A stretch of DNA of 64,000 bases from the NCBI RefSeq assembly GCF_007558825.1, contig NZ_VLTK01000004.1, positions 263,460 to 327,459 of the forward strand, written 5' to 3'. The notes below the pieces were generated by a model that made no database searches, had not been told where the DNA came from, and saw only the letters and a program-made list of their open reading frames with translations. Below are positions 54,257 to 63,365 of the stretch, piece after piece. Position numbers and translations under genes: made by a program. Numbering within the stretch: position 1 is the first letter of the stretch; each line of letters begins with the position of its first letter. The stretch is from Brevibacterium aurantiacum. GTDB lineage: Bacteria > Actinomycetota > Actinomycetes > Actinomycetales > Brevibacteriaceae.

Positions 54257-55631
54257 GGATCCCCGAAGGGTCAATGGCATCCTTGATCTGCTGATGCATC
54301 AGCAGTGCCCCGGCATCGAGCTCGTTGCTCAACCACTCACGCTTGAGGTACCCGACTCCATGCTCACCGGTGATCGTGCCACCCAGATCGAGACCGAGCT
54401 GCATGATCGCGGCGAACGCCTCCTGTGCCTGCGACACCTGATCCTCATCACCGGCGTCGAAGACGACAGAGGGATGCATGTTCCCATCGCCGGCGTGACC
54501 TGCGGTGGCGACCTCAACGTCGAATCGAGCATCGATGAGGCGCAGCTTCTCGAAGAACTCCCCGAGAGCCGAACGCGGCACGCAGACATCGTCGATGAGC
54601 TCTCCCCCACCACGCGTGTGCGCATACTTCTCCATCGCCGGCCCCACCGCACGACGGGCAGCGACAAGCATCTCGGAATCGGCCGGGTCATCGGAGACGA
54701 AGACCTCACTGCTGCCGTTGGCTTCGGCGACGCGCTGGAAGGCTTCGAGCTCCTCAACAGCTCCGGCGCCCTTGGCATTCGATTGGACAAGCAGCAGCGC
54801 ACCGACATCGTCAGGCAGACCGAAGTCACCGTAGGCGTTGACCATCTTCACTGTGGGGCCGTCGAGGAGTTCGAGCAGCGACGGGCTGGCCCCTGACCCC
54901 ATGAACTCCGTGACTGTACGACCGGCGGACTCAGTATCGGGAAACATTCCGACTGCGGTGATCGGCGAGGGCAGTGCCGGTTTCAGGGCCAGCGTCACCT
55001 CGACGATGGTGCCCAAAGTACCTTCGGACCCCACGAACAGGGCCGCCAGGTCCAGTCCGGCAACACCCTTGGCTGTCTGTCTCCCCAGCTTCGTCACGGT
55101 GCCGTCGGCGAGCACCACGGTCATGGCGCGCACGTAGTCCTTGGTCACGCCGTACTTCACACAGCACATTCCGCCGGCGTTGGTGGCGACATTGCCGCCG
55201 ATCGTCGAGATCGCCACCGACCCGGGATCGGGAGGATAGGACAATCCGTGTTCGGCCAGCACCGTTTTGAGGTCCTGATTGATGACCCCGGGCTGGACCC
55301 GACAGGTCTGGTTGACCGCGTCGATCTCGAGGATCTCGTCCATCCCGGCGACATTGAGCAGCAGGCAGCCATCGACTGCGTTGGCGGCACCCGAAAGCCC
55401 GGTCCGTGCACCCTGAGTGACCACAGGAATGCGATGCTCGGTGGCGAAGACCATCACCGCCGCGACATCGTCGACCGTTCGCGCCCGCACCAAGGCCAGT
55501 GCCTGCCCGGCGGGGCAGAACAGGGCCCTGTCGACGGCATAGCTGTCGATGATATCGCGGTCCGTGACAAGGGCGCCGGGGCTCAGCCGAGCCTCGAGGT
55601 CCTGCATCGGAGTCTGGGCTGTGATGCTCAT
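54231..55631 (-). CDS. FAD-linked oxidase (GlcD/D-lactate dehydrogenase type)
   Basis: A 466-residue flavoprotein of the PCMH/FAD-oxidase C family. The FAD-binding stretch is VVTQGARTGLSGAANAVDGCLLLNVAGMDEILEID, with PPDPGSVAISTIGGNVATNAGGMCCVKYGVT. The C-terminal cap has the histidine motif GHAGDGNMHPS and TGEHGVGYLKREWL. It resembles GlcD, which oxidises glycolate to glyoxylate, or a D-2-hydroxyacid dehydrogenase. No glcE/glcF are present here. The start overlaps the hisC-like stop (ATGA). Confidence 0.88.
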   Translation of the reverse strand: MSITAQTPMQDLEARLSPGALVTDRDIIDSYAVDRALFCPAGQALALVRARTVDDVAAVMVFATEHRIPVVTQGARTGLSGAANAVDGCLLLNVAGMDEILEIDAVNQTCRVQPGVINQDLKTVLAEHGLSYPPDPGSVAISTIGGNVATNAGGMCCVKYGVTKDYVRAMTVVLADGTVTKLGRQTAKGVAGLDLAALFVGSEGTLGTIVEVTLALKPALPSPITAVGMFPDTESAGRTVTEFMGSGASPSLLELLDGPTVKMVNAYGDFGLPDDVGALLLVQSNAKGAGAVEELEAFQRVAEANGSSEVFVSDDPADSEMLVAARRAVGPAMEKYAHTRGGGELIDDVCVPRSALGEFFEKLRLIDARFDVEVATAGHAGDGNMHPSVVFDAGDEDQVSQAQEAFAAIMQLGLDLGGTITGEHGVGYLKREWLSNELDAGALLMHQQIKDAIDPSGILNPGKMLG

Positions 55632-56713
55632 GCGGTTCTGGACTCTGCGAAGGACTTGGCCACCTCACGCACTCTCTCGAGTGCTTCGTCGGCGCCGATG
55701 CTGATCCGAACTCCCCCGCTCAGACGCCGGATGGCGACGGCCTGCTCGGCACACGCGGCTTCGAATGCCTGTGCATCCTCTGCGCCGAAGCTGACCCACA
55801 CATAGTTTCCCTGGGAGTCGGAGACGGTGAGCCCGGCATCTCGCAGGTCCTGTTCGAGCTGGTCACGGGTGGCCGCGACCTCCTTGGCTCGGACGAGGAC
55901 CTCATCATTGCGCGACAGCGATTCCTCGGCAGCGACCTGTGCCGCCGAGGTGACGCTGAAGGGTGCGATCACCTGACGCAATGCGCTTGCGATCCTCGGG
56001 TCGGCGACGCCGTAGCCCACACGCAGACCGGCCAGGCCATGTGCCTTGGAGAAGGTCCGTGCCAGCACCAGATTCGGGAACTTCCGGTAGGCATCCATCC
56101 CATCGACCACCTCGGCGGCGGTGGCGAACTCGAAGTAGGCCTCGTCGAGGACGACGATGACCTCGGCTGGGACCTCGGCCATGAAGCCGTCGAGCTCGGA
56201 CGTCGAGACCGACGGTCCGGTCGGGTTGTTGGGCGAACAGAGCAGGATGAGGCGGGTCGTGTCATCGATGGCGGCGACCAGGCCCTGGAAGTCGTGCCGA
56301 CCGTCTTCGAGCAGGGGCACGGGGCGCTTCTCCGCACCACGCGCCGAGGCGAGGATCGGGTACATCTCGAAGGAGGGCCATGGGTAGACGACCGAGGTGC
56401 CGGCTTCGAGGGTGATGTTCGTCAGTGCGGAGAGGATCTCTGAGGCCCCTGCGCCGGGGACGACCTCGGCCTCATCGACGTCGAGGTGGGCAGCGATAGC
56501 GGTCACCAGCTTCGTCGACTTCGGGTCGGGGTAGTTCGCGGGCACCCGCCCGGCGTCTGCGATCGCGTCGGTGACACCCGGCAGCGGTGCCAGATGGTTC
56601 TCGTTCGAGGACAGCTTGTACGGTTTCAGACCTGGTGCGCTGGCCGGGGGTTTGCCCGGCACATAGGGCGGGAATTCGGCCAGGGCATCACGAAGAAGGA
56701 AGTGATTCGACAT
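55628..56713 (-). CDS. hisC: Histidinol-phosphate / aromatic aminotransferase
   Basis: A 361-residue fold-type I PLP enzyme. It has YKLSSNENHLAPLPGV, LCSPNNPTGPSVS, DEAYFEFA and the PLP Lys in RTFSKAHGLAGLRVGYG. The short size and the late RRLSGGVRISIGADEALERV fit the HisC2/Pat group, which acts on histidinol phosphate or aromatic 2-oxo acids. It lies away from a his operon, so the aromatic (Pat) role is a real alternative. ATG 56713. The 216 bp to the divergent mqo start shows no further gene. Confidence 0.88.
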   Translation of the reverse strand: MSNHFLLRDALAEFPPYVPGKPPASAPGLKPYKLSSNENHLAPLPGVTDAIADAGRVPANYPDPKSTKLVTAIAAHLDVDEAEVVPGAGASEILSALTNITLEAGTSVVYPWPSFEMYPILASARGAEKRPVPLLEDGRHDFQGLVAAIDDTTRLILLCSPNNPTGPSVSTSELDGFMAEVPAEVIVVLDEAYFEFATAAEVVDGMDAYRKFPNLVLARTFSKAHGLAGLRVGYGVADPRIASALRQVIAPFSVTSAAQVAAEESLSRNDEVLVRAKEVAATRDQLEQDLRDAGLTVSDSQGNYVWVSFGAEDAQAFEAACAEQAVAIRRLSGGVRISIGADEALERVREVAKSFAESRTA

Positions 56714-56929
56714 GTGCCCATATTTGCACATCCTGTGGCGGGCGACACAAGGCGTCCAGGGGCTAAAAGTCCGAATGGTCGGAAAATGCCTCACGCTGCG
56801 GACGAACATCGGCTGTGAGGTTCCTCGCATGGGACTCCTGCGCCCGGGGGCGGGTTACTGGTTCACCTGACGCGGAGAGTAGTCTGTGAGTCGAATACTT
56901 GTAGTCAGTGACGAAGGATGAGAGTCGAA

Positions 56930-58405
56930 ATGCCCTCAACGCAGGAAAAGGTTGACGTTGTCTTGATCGGCGGCGGCATCATGAGCTCCACTCTTGGTGC
57001 CATGCTGACCGAACTTCAGCCCGAATGGGATATCCGGGTCTACGAGAAGCTCGACTATGTCGCCGAGGAGAGTTCCGATCCGTGGAACAACGCGGGCACC
57101 GGACACGCCGCCCTGTGCGAGCTCAACTACACTCCTGAGGACGAGAACGGCCACATCGACCTCGCGAAGGCCTCGCAGATCAACGAGCAGTTCCATCACT
57201 CCCGCCAGTACTGGTCGCACCTCGTCGACAACGGCGTCCTGGCACAGCCGAAGTCCTTCATCAACCAGGTCCCTCACATCAGCTACGGCCGTGGCGAGAA
57301 GGGACGCGACTACATCAAGAACCGCTACGAGCAGATGGTCCGCAATCCGCTGTTCTCCGAGATGGAGTACACCGACGATCCGGACACCCAGGCCGAGTGG
57401 CTGCCGCTGATGTTCGAGGGCCGCGGACCCGGTCAGGTCAATGGCATCTCGCGCACGAAGATCGGCTCGGACGTCGACTTCGGTTCGCTGTCACATCAGC
57501 TGCTGAACTATGTCGGCGACAAGGGTGCCACGATCCGCACCAGCCACCAGGTCACCGACCTCGAACGCTCCTCCGACGGCTGGGTCGTCACCGTCAAGGA
57601 CCTCCTCTCCCATGAGACCCACAAGGTCAACGCGAAGTTCGTCTTCGTCGGCGCCGGCGGCGGTGCTCTGCCGCTGCTGCAGAAGTCGGGCATCCCCGAG
57701 GGGCGCGGCTACGGCGGCTTCCCTGTCTCCGGCATCTTCCTGCGGACCTCGAACCCCGACCTCGTCGCCCGCCACCAGGCCAAGGTCTACGGCCAGGCAT
57801 CCTTCGGCGCCCCGGCTATGTCGGTGCCCCACCTCGACACACGTGTCGTCGACGGCAAGGACTACCTGCTGTTCGGACCCTACGCCGGCTTCTCCCCCAA
57901 GTTTCTCAAGGGCGGCCGCTTCACCGACCTGCCCTTCTCAGTGCGCGGGAACAACCTGCCCACGATGCTCAACGTGGCCAAGGACAACACCGATCTCGTC
58001 ACCTACCTCGTCTCCGAGCTGGCTGCGTCGAAGAAGTCCCGCTTCGAATCGATGCACGAGTTCATCCCGAACATCGACCCCAGCGACTGGGAGTTCATCC
58101 AGGCCGGTCAGCGCGTGCAGGTGATGAAGAAGGACTCGAACAAGGGCGGTGTGCTCAGCTTCGGCACCGAGCTCATCTCCTCCGCCGATGGCTCGATCGC
58201 CGCTCTCCTGGGCGCCTCGCCCGGTGCATCGACGGCAGTGTCCATCATGCTCAACCTGCTCAAGACCTGCTTCCCTCGCCAGTACAGCAGCTGGGAGCCT
58301 TCCATCAAGGACATGGTGCCTTCGCTGGGCCGCAACCTCGCCGACGACGAGACCCTGCTCAAGGAGCTCTCCGAGTACACGGCGCGCACCCTGCAGCTGA
58401 TCTGA
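56930..58405 (+). CDS. mqo: Malate:quinone oxidoreductase
   Basis: A 491-residue membrane-associated flavoenzyme that oxidises malate to oxaloacetate with quinone. It has the FAD motif VLIGGGIMSSTLGAML, the family-typical DPWNNAGTGHAALCELNYTPE, and FVGAGGGALPLLQKSGI. Mqo is the main TCA malate oxidase in many actinobacteria. ATG 56930 is preferred because GATGAGAG is suitably spaced before it; ATG 56918 would add four residues. A long hairpin lies after the stop. Confidence 0.96.
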   Translation: MPSTQEKVDVVLIGGGIMSSTLGAMLTELQPEWDIRVYEKLDYVAEESSDPWNNAGTGHAALCELNYTPEDENGHIDLAKASQINEQFHHSRQYWSHLVDNGVLAQPKSFINQVPHISYGRGEKGRDYIKNRYEQMVRNPLFSEMEYTDDPDTQAEWLPLMFEGRGPGQVNGISRTKIGSDVDFGSLSHQLLNYVGDKGATIRTSHQVTDLERSSDGWVVTVKDLLSHETHKVNAKFVFVGAGGGALPLLQKSGIPEGRGYGGFPVSGIFLRTSNPDLVARHQAKVYGQASFGAPAMSVPHLDTRVVDGKDYLLFGPYAGFSPKFLKGGRFTDLPFSVRGNNLPTMLNVAKDNTDLVTYLVSELAASKKSRFESMHEFIPNIDPSDWEFIQAGQRVQVMKKDSNKGGVLSFGTELISSADGSIAALLGASPGASTAVSIMLNLLKTCFPRQYSSWEPSIKDMVPSLGRNLADDETLLKELSEYTARTLQLI

Positions 58406-58451
58406 TCGGCCGCGCAGGCGGCGGCGCCTGGCCGCGCAGCCGGCCGAATGC

Positions 58452-58523
58452 AGTAACCGCTTGCCAGAAGTGCCAGAGCACGTCACTTGTGCTCTACCCA
58501 GGCACTTCCGGCAAGCGGTTACT
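58452..58523. terminator. Long bidirectional hairpin after mqo and allE
   Basis: AGTAACCGCTTGCC pairs with GGCAAGCGGTTACT, then GAAGTGCC with GGCACTTC, then GAGCAC with GTGCTC. In total 28 bp are paired, interrupted by one mismatch and a bulge, around a 7-base loop. It sits between two convergent stops (58405 and 58549). Confidence 0.85.
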
Positions 58524-58548
58524 TCATTCACCCCAACGCTGGCTGCAG

Positions 58549-59373
58549 CTACAGCTCGACTTGGCGGTTGACGTCCTTGTAGAGCAGGTAGCGGAAGCGG
58601 CCCGGTCCACCGGCGTAGCAGGCCTGTGGGCAGAAGGCGCGCATCGAGATGAAGTCACCCTCCTGGACCTCGACCCAGTCGCCGTTGACACGGTAGACGG
58701 CCTTGCCCTCGAGCACGTAGAGGCCATGCTCCATCTCGTGGGTCTCGGCGAAAGGGATCACGGCACCGGGTTCGAAGGTCACGATGTTGACGTGCATGTC
58801 GTAGGCCAGATTGTCGGGATCTAACGGACGCGTCGTGCGCCACCGGTTGTCGGTGCCCGGCATCGCTGCGGGCTCGACATCGGACTCCTGGCCGAACTTG
58901 GCCTCCGGGTTCAGGCCGGCCACGGGCTGGTAGCGCTTGCGGATCCAATGGAAGCGTGCCGCCTCGGCGCCGGTGGACTTCACGCTCCACGTCGAGCCGG
59001 CGGGCAGGAAACCGTAGCCGCCCGGCGACAGGGTGTGGGCCTGGCCCTCGTGGGTGATCTCGAGCTCGCCGGCCATGAGGAAGATGAACCCCTCGACCTC
59101 GACCTGCGGCTCTGGCTTCTCGGCGCCTCCGCCCGGAGCGACTTCGAGGATGGTCTGTGAGAACGTCACCGCACCCCCGGCCACCGGCTTGCTCAGCACC
59201 CAGGAACGGGTCCCCGTCCATTCGGGCAGGTTCGAGGTCACGATGTCGCGCATGACTCCGCGTGGGATCACAGTGTAGGCCTCGGTGACGATCGCACGGT
59301 CCGTGAGCAGGTCCGTCTGCGGCGGGTGCCCGCCGGTCGGTGCGAAATAGGTGTAGGGGTCGCTCGTCGTCAT
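58549..59373 (-). CDS. allE: (S)-ureidoglycine aminohydrolase
   Basis: A 274-residue bicupin of the YlbA/AllE family. It converts ureidoglycine to ureidoglycolate in allantoin breakdown. The N-terminus has DLLTDRAIVTEAYTVIPRGVMRDIVTSNLP. The C-terminal cupin has FAETHEMEHGLYVLEGKAVYRVNGDW, where His, Glu and His make the Mn site, and ends with FRYLLYKDVNR. No allantoinase or allantoate amidohydrolase is in the window. Downstream of the DUF6986 gene by 72 bp, it probably belongs to its operon. Confidence 0.93.
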   Translation of the reverse strand: MTTSDPYTYFAPTGGHPPQTDLLTDRAIVTEAYTVIPRGVMRDIVTSNLPEWTGTRSWVLSKPVAGGAVTFSQTILEVAPGGGAEKPEPQVEVEGFIFLMAGELEITHEGQAHTLSPGGYGFLPAGSTWSVKSTGAEAARFHWIRKRYQPVAGLNPEAKFGQESDVEPAAMPGTDNRWRTTRPLDPDNLAYDMHVNIVTFEPGAVIPFAETHEMEHGLYVLEGKAVYRVNGDWVEVQEGDFISMRAFCPQACYAGGPGRFRYLLYKDVNRQVEL

Positions 59374-59445
59374 ATGTGCGGGTTCTCCTTCGGATCGGGG
59401 CTGGTCAGTGCCAGGTGGTTGTGTGTCGCCGAGGTTGGCGGCAGG

Positions 59446-60759
59446 TCACTCGGCCGCGCCGGTGGCGGCGATGTGGTTGAGAGTCGCGATCGACATCTTC
59501 GTCCGATCCGTCACGAACTCCTCGGTGTGGGCACCGCAGGACAGTCCACGGCCCAGGTAGCGGGCCAGCGCCCGTGCCGTCGCCGGCTCGTCGAGGACGG
59601 CTGAGTCCTCCTGGAACACGTAGTTGCGCAGTCGGGTCGCCGCACGCTCGGCCCCTTCACGATAGAAGCGGAATGTCGCGAGGAAGCGTGTGGGCAGCTG
59701 GTGCGGATGCATGTCCCACCCTTGGTAGATGCCGCGCTTGAGGTGCCTGCGGACCAGTCCGGCGTGCAGGCTCCAGGCTCGCTGGATCTCCTCGGGATCG
59801 CCGAGGGGCATGATGTTCGTCGAACCGTCGGAGAGGTGGACTCCGGTGCCGGCGACCGCGAGCATCATCTGATTCTTGGCGAAGTCGGCCACCGGGTGGT
59901 CCATGGCCTGATAGGCAGCGGCAACACCCATCGAAGCCGAATAGTCATAGGTGCCGTAGTGCAGGGAGGTGATGCGCCCGGCACCGGCGTCGAGGACGGG
60001 AGCCAGCGGCACAGTGCCGTCGGCGCCGAGGATGAGCTGCGGGGTCTCGACCTGCACCTCGAAGGTGATCGACCCCTCGGCGAGCCCGTGCTGGGCTTCG
60101 AGACCACGGCAGGCAAGGACCATGGCGGACACCTGGTCAACGGTGCTGACCTTCGGCAGAGTGAGGACCAGCGCCTTGGGCAGGGATCCGTGGGCAGCGA
60201 TCACCTCGGCGAGGAACAGGTCCAAGGTGCGCAGACCGCGCGCCCGGGTATCGGCCTCCATGCATTTGAACCGGATCCCGAAGAACGCCGGTGCGCCCGT
60301 CTCGCTCAGTCCTGCGATCGCGTTGCGCGCGGCCTGACGGACACAATCGTCCTCGGTCTCATCACCACGATCTCCGAACCCGTCTTCGAAGTCCATCCGC
60401 AAGTCCTCGATCGGTTCGACGGCAAGCTTCTTGGTGACCGCCTCGGCGAGCATCTCCGCTTCCCGGGCGACCTGGTGCAGATTGGGCATCGACTGGCTGT
60501 CGGGAGCCAGCGTCTCCTTGCGGGAGGCGATGATGACGCGTTCGGCCAGTTGGACCATCCCGCCGTTGGCTTCGACGCATTCGAGTGCCTGCTCACCCCA
60601 TTCGCGGGGCAGGGTCGGAGACGAGAGGTGCCCGGGGACGTAGACGGTGTGCACGGGCTGCCTGACCTCGCGCTCGCCGGGATACCGCGTGCTCAGCAGC
60701 TCGTCCGTGTCCGCCAGGAGTGAGTCGATGTCGGCCAACGTTGATTGATCCAATTTCAC
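59446..60759 (-). CDS. DUF6986 family protein (aldolase/malate-synthase-like barrel)
   Basis: A 437-residue protein resembling HpcH/HpaI aldolases and malate-synthase-type barrels: LRMDFEDGFGDRGDETEDD (acidic metal-site motif), FEVQVETPQLIL, RITSLHYGTYDYSASMG, and QGWDMHPHQLPTRFLATFRFYREG. Family members sit in actinobacterial ureide-degradation clusters. A role on glyoxylate or ureidoglycolate carbon is attractive but unproven. GTG 60759 is preferred; an AAAGAGAA lies before it. Confidence 0.75.
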   Translation of the reverse strand: MKLDQSTLADIDSLLADTDELLSTRYPGEREVRQPVHTVYVPGHLSSPTLPREWGEQALECVEANGGMVQLAERVIIASRKETLAPDSQSMPNLHQVAREAEMLAEAVTKKLAVEPIEDLRMDFEDGFGDRGDETEDDCVRQAARNAIAGLSETGAPAFFGIRFKCMEADTRARGLRTLDLFLAEVIAAHGSLPKALVLTLPKVSTVDQVSAMVLACRGLEAQHGLAEGSITFEVQVETPQLILGADGTVPLAPVLDAGAGRITSLHYGTYDYSASMGVAAAYQAMDHPVADFAKNQMMLAVAGTGVHLSDGSTNIMPLGDPEEIQRAWSLHAGLVRRHLKRGIYQGWDMHPHQLPTRFLATFRFYREGAERAATRLRNYVFQEDSAVLDEPATARALARYLGRGLSCGAHTEEFVTDRTKMSIATLNHIAATGAAE

Positions 60760-60823
60760 ATTCTCTTTCGTAGCATCATTGCGCGGGAGGACTGGTCTTC
60801 CAATATTGTCTCTCATAAAACAG

Positions 60824-60854
60824 CGACCGGCCCCCTGTTTCAGGAGACCGGTCG
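60824..60854 (-). terminator. Intrinsic terminator of the malic enzyme gene
   Basis: On the minus strand CGACCGG-T-CTCCTG-AAA-CAGGGG-G-CCGGTCG is followed by CTGTTTTAT. It lies directly after the malic enzyme stop and ahead of the DUF6986 gene, so the latter likely has its own promoter or relies on read-through. Confidence 0.85.
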
Positions 60855-60858
60855 AAGA

Positions 60859-62238
60859 TCAGGAGGAGACAGCGGCGACCGCCTCCGCCACCTTCTTCGC
60901 CACTTCGGGGTCGAAGACCGACGGGACGACGTAGCCCGGATGGAGTTCGTCTTCGGGAATGCACGAAGCGATCGCGTCCGCCGCGGCGACCATGATGTTC
61001 TCGTCGATGTCGGTCGCCTCGGCGTCGAGGAGTCCGCGGAAGATGCCCGGGAAGGCCAGCACATTGTTGATCTGGTTCGGGTAGTCGCTGCGTCCGGTGG
61101 CCACGACGGCGGCGTACTTGAGCGCCTCGGCGGGGTCGACCTCCGGGTCGGGGTTGGCCATCGCGAAGACGAGGGCGTCCTTGTTCATGGCCTGGATGTC
61201 AGCGCCGTCGAGCACGTTCGGAGCAGAGACGCCGATGAACACATCGGCGCCGACGACGGCTTCCTTCAGTGTGCCGTCGAAGCCCTCGGGGTTCGTGTTG
61301 CGCTGCAGCCACACCTTGTGCTCAGTGTCGACTGTCGACTTCGGCCCGATCGCGCCGTCGCGGCCGCAGGCGATGATGTTCGCAGCACCCGCGACCTGGA
61401 GCAGCCGGATGATCGCATTGCCGGCAGCGCCGACGCCGGAGACGACGATGCGCTGATCTTCGAGCTTGCGGCCCACGACCTTGAGCGCGTTCTTCAGCGC
61501 GGCGAGCGTGACGATGCCGGTGCCGTGCTGGTCATCGTGGAAGACCGGAATGTCGAGCTCGGCGCGGAGCCTGGCCTCGATCTCGAAGCAGCGCGGGGCG
61601 GAGATGTCCTCGAGGTTGATGCCGCCGTAGGCCGGGGCGATGGCCTTGCAGATCGAGATGATCTCCTCGGTGTCCTTGGTATCCAGCGCCACGGGCCAGG
61701 CGTCGACACCGGCGAACTGCTTGAACAGGACAGCCTTGCCCTCCATCACCGGCATCGCTGCTTCGGGCCCGATGTCGCCGAGGCCCAGCACTGCGGTTCC
61801 GTCGGTGACGACCGCAACTGTGTTGCGCTTGATCGTGAGGCGACGGGCATCGGCCTTGTTCTCCGCGATGGCCATGCACACACGGGCCACGCCCGGGGTG
61901 TAGGCACGGGAGAGGTCGTCGCGGTTGCGCAGAGGCACCTTGGGCGTGGATTCGAGCTTACCGCCGAGGTGGAGCAGGAAGGTCCGGTCGGAGACCTTGT
62001 GGACATCAACCCCATCAAGAGTGTCGAGTGCAGCCGATACCTCGTCGGCGTGTGCGACATCGCGGGTATCGGCGCTGACGTCGATCATCACCGTATGCGG
62101 GGTGGATTCGACGACGTCGAGCGCGGTGATCGCGGCGCCGGTGGCTGCAGCGGCGGCTACGAGGTCGGACGTCGATGTCCGACCGACCGCAGTCTCCACG
62201 CGAAGAGTGATTGAGTATCCGGGGCTTGGAACAGCCAT
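60859..62238 (-). CDS. NAD(P)-dependent malic enzyme with N-terminal ACT-like domain
   Basis: A 459-residue enzyme that decarboxylates malate to pyruvate. An ACT-like regulatory stretch (about 5-80, [30 protein letters not shown]) precedes the catalytic part. That part has [11 protein letters not shown], the Lys in [14 protein letters not shown], the metal motif [10 protein letters not shown], and the nucleotide motif [17 protein letters not shown]-malic enzymes are often allosterically controlled. ATG 62238 follows AGAGGATAA. It diverges from the IclR gene across a promoter with a palindrome. Confidence 0.93.
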   Translation of the reverse strand: MAVPSPGYSITLRVETAVGRTSTSDLVAAAAATGAAITALDVVESTPHTVMIDVSADTRDVAHADEVSAALDTLDGVDVHKVSDRTFLLHLGGKLESTPKVPLRNRDDLSRAYTPGVARVCMAIAENKADARRLTIKRNTVAVVTDGTAVLGLGDIGPEAAMPVMEGKAVLFKQFAGVDAWPVALDTKDTEEIISICKAIAPAYGGINLEDISAPRCFEIEARLRAELDIPVFHDDQHGTGIVTLAALKNALKVVGRKLEDQRIVVSGVGAAGNAIIRLLQVAGAANIIACGRDGAIGPKSTVDTEHKVWLQRNTNPEGFDGTLKEAVVGADVFIGVSAPNVLDGADIQAMNKDALVFAMANPDPEVDPAEALKYAAVVATGRSDYPNQINNVLAFPGIFRGLLDAEATDIDENIMVAAADAIASCIPEDELHPGYVVPSVFDPEVAKKVAEAVAAVSS

Positions 62239-62265
62239 GGGAGTTATCCTCTCTGATAAGTCTTT

Positions 62266-62278
62266 TCCGTAGTACGGA
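62266..62278. promoter_or_regulatory. Palindrome in the malic enzyme/IclR divergent promoter
   Basis: TCCGTA-G-TACGGA is a perfect 13-bp dyad, 28-40 bp from the malic enzyme start. It is nested in a wider symmetric TTTTCC...GGAAAA (62263-62302) over AT-rich DNA. IclR proteins bind such short inverted repeats near their own gene, so this is the probable operator. Confidence 0.55.
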
Positions 62279-62464
62279 TAATATCTTCTGTATAGTGGAA
62301 AATCTAGCCAGAACTGCCTCCAACGGAAACTTTCTTCCATTTCGGGACTAGACTGAGGGGCAGTTTCGCGCAGCGATGCTGGTTTTCATGTCGTCGGCAC
62401 TCATCGTCGAACTGCCACACAAGTCAATGAACACGAATCCAATGGACGAGGAAGAGGAACTGGG

Positions 62465-63250
62465 ATGACCAGCAATGATACGAAGGCCCCTGCGATCCGC
62501 CAGACGAAGGGCGGCGTCCAGTCCGTCGAGCGCGCCTTCGGGTTGCTCGAGTGCATCGCGAACTCCTCCGGCTCTGCCACGCTGAGTCATATAGCCGCCG
62601 AGGTGAGCCTTCCCCTCCCGACGATTCACCGCCTGCTCAACACTTTGGTCAACCTCGGCGTGGTGCGTCAGCTGCCCAACCGCGGCTATGCGCTGGGGCC
62701 GGGACTGATCCGTCTGGGCAACCTCGCCGGCGCCCAGCTGGGCGCCATCGCCCGCCCCTACCTGCGCACCCTTGTAGACGAACTCGGCGAGTCCGCGAAC
62801 GTTGCAACCATCGACGGAGACATGGTCGTCTACGTCGATCAGGTGGCCTCGCAGCACCAGATGCGGATGTTCACCGAGGTGGGCCGCCGTGCCCATATGC
62901 ACGACACCGGAGTGGGCAAGGCGATGCTCGCCGGGCTCGATCCCGAGCAGGTGCGTCACATCGTGACGACTGCCGGGATGCCCACACCCACCCAGTACAG
63001 CATCGGCACCGTGGCGGATCTCGAGGCCGAGCTCGTGCGCATCCGCGACCGCGGGTACTCGATCGACGAGCAGGAACAAGAGCTGGGTGTGCGCTGCTTC
63101 GCGATGTCGATCCCCGATGCCCCCGCTCCCCTGGCCATCTCCGTGTCCGGGCCCATCAGCCGCGTCGACCAGGCCTTCTCAGATCGCGCCATCCCGCTGC
63201 TGCGATCGGCCGCCGAGGCGATCTCAGCCGACATGCGCGGCGGCTCCTAG
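62465..63250 (+). CDS. IclR-family transcriptional regulator
   Basis: A 261-residue regulator. The N-terminal winged helix (about 20-80; VQSVERAFGLLECIANSSGSATLSHIAAEVSLPLPTIHRLLNTLVNLG) is joined to an IclR effector domain (about 95-255) with MHDTGVGKAMLAGL, GYSIDEQEQELGVRCFAMSI and PAPLAISVSGP. AllR, the glyoxylate-sensing regulator of allantoin genes, has this layout. The divergent malic enzyme and the ureide genes beyond it are its likely targets (inference). Confidence 0.93.
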   Translation: MTSNDTKAPAIRQTKGGVQSVERAFGLLECIANSSGSATLSHIAAEVSLPLPTIHRLLNTLVNLGVVRQLPNRGYALGPGLIRLGNLAGAQLGAIARPYLRTLVDELGESANVATIDGDMVVYVDQVASQHQMRMFTEVGRRAHMHDTGVGKAMLAGLDPEQVRHIVTTAGMPTPTQYSIGTVADLEAELVRIRDRGYSIDEQEQELGVRCFAMSIPDAPAPLAISVSGPISRVDQAFSDRAIPLLRSAAEAISADMRGGS

Positions 63251-63279
63251 GCACAGCACTCCCGCCCTGTACACCGAAT

Positions 63280-63340
63280 AACGGGTGGCGTGTCGAGAAA
63301 CGTCTGTGCAATCACGTTTCTCGACACGCCACCCGTTTTT
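63280..63340. terminator. Long perfect hairpin between iclR and aceE
   Basis: A 24-bp perfect stem (left arm 63280-63303 starting AACGGGTGGCG; right arm 63314-63337) with a 10-base loop, followed on the plus strand by a T5 run (63336-63340). It lies between the convergent iclR and aceE stops and probably ends both transcripts. Confidence 0.9.
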
Positions 63341-63365
63341 CGCGGTGCCGCTCAGGCTGCGGGGG

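Noticed and set aside
60745-62214. 489-codon open frame antisense to the malic enzyme
   Set aside because: The malic enzyme motifs are intact on the minus strand; the antisense product is low-complexity and matches nothing.
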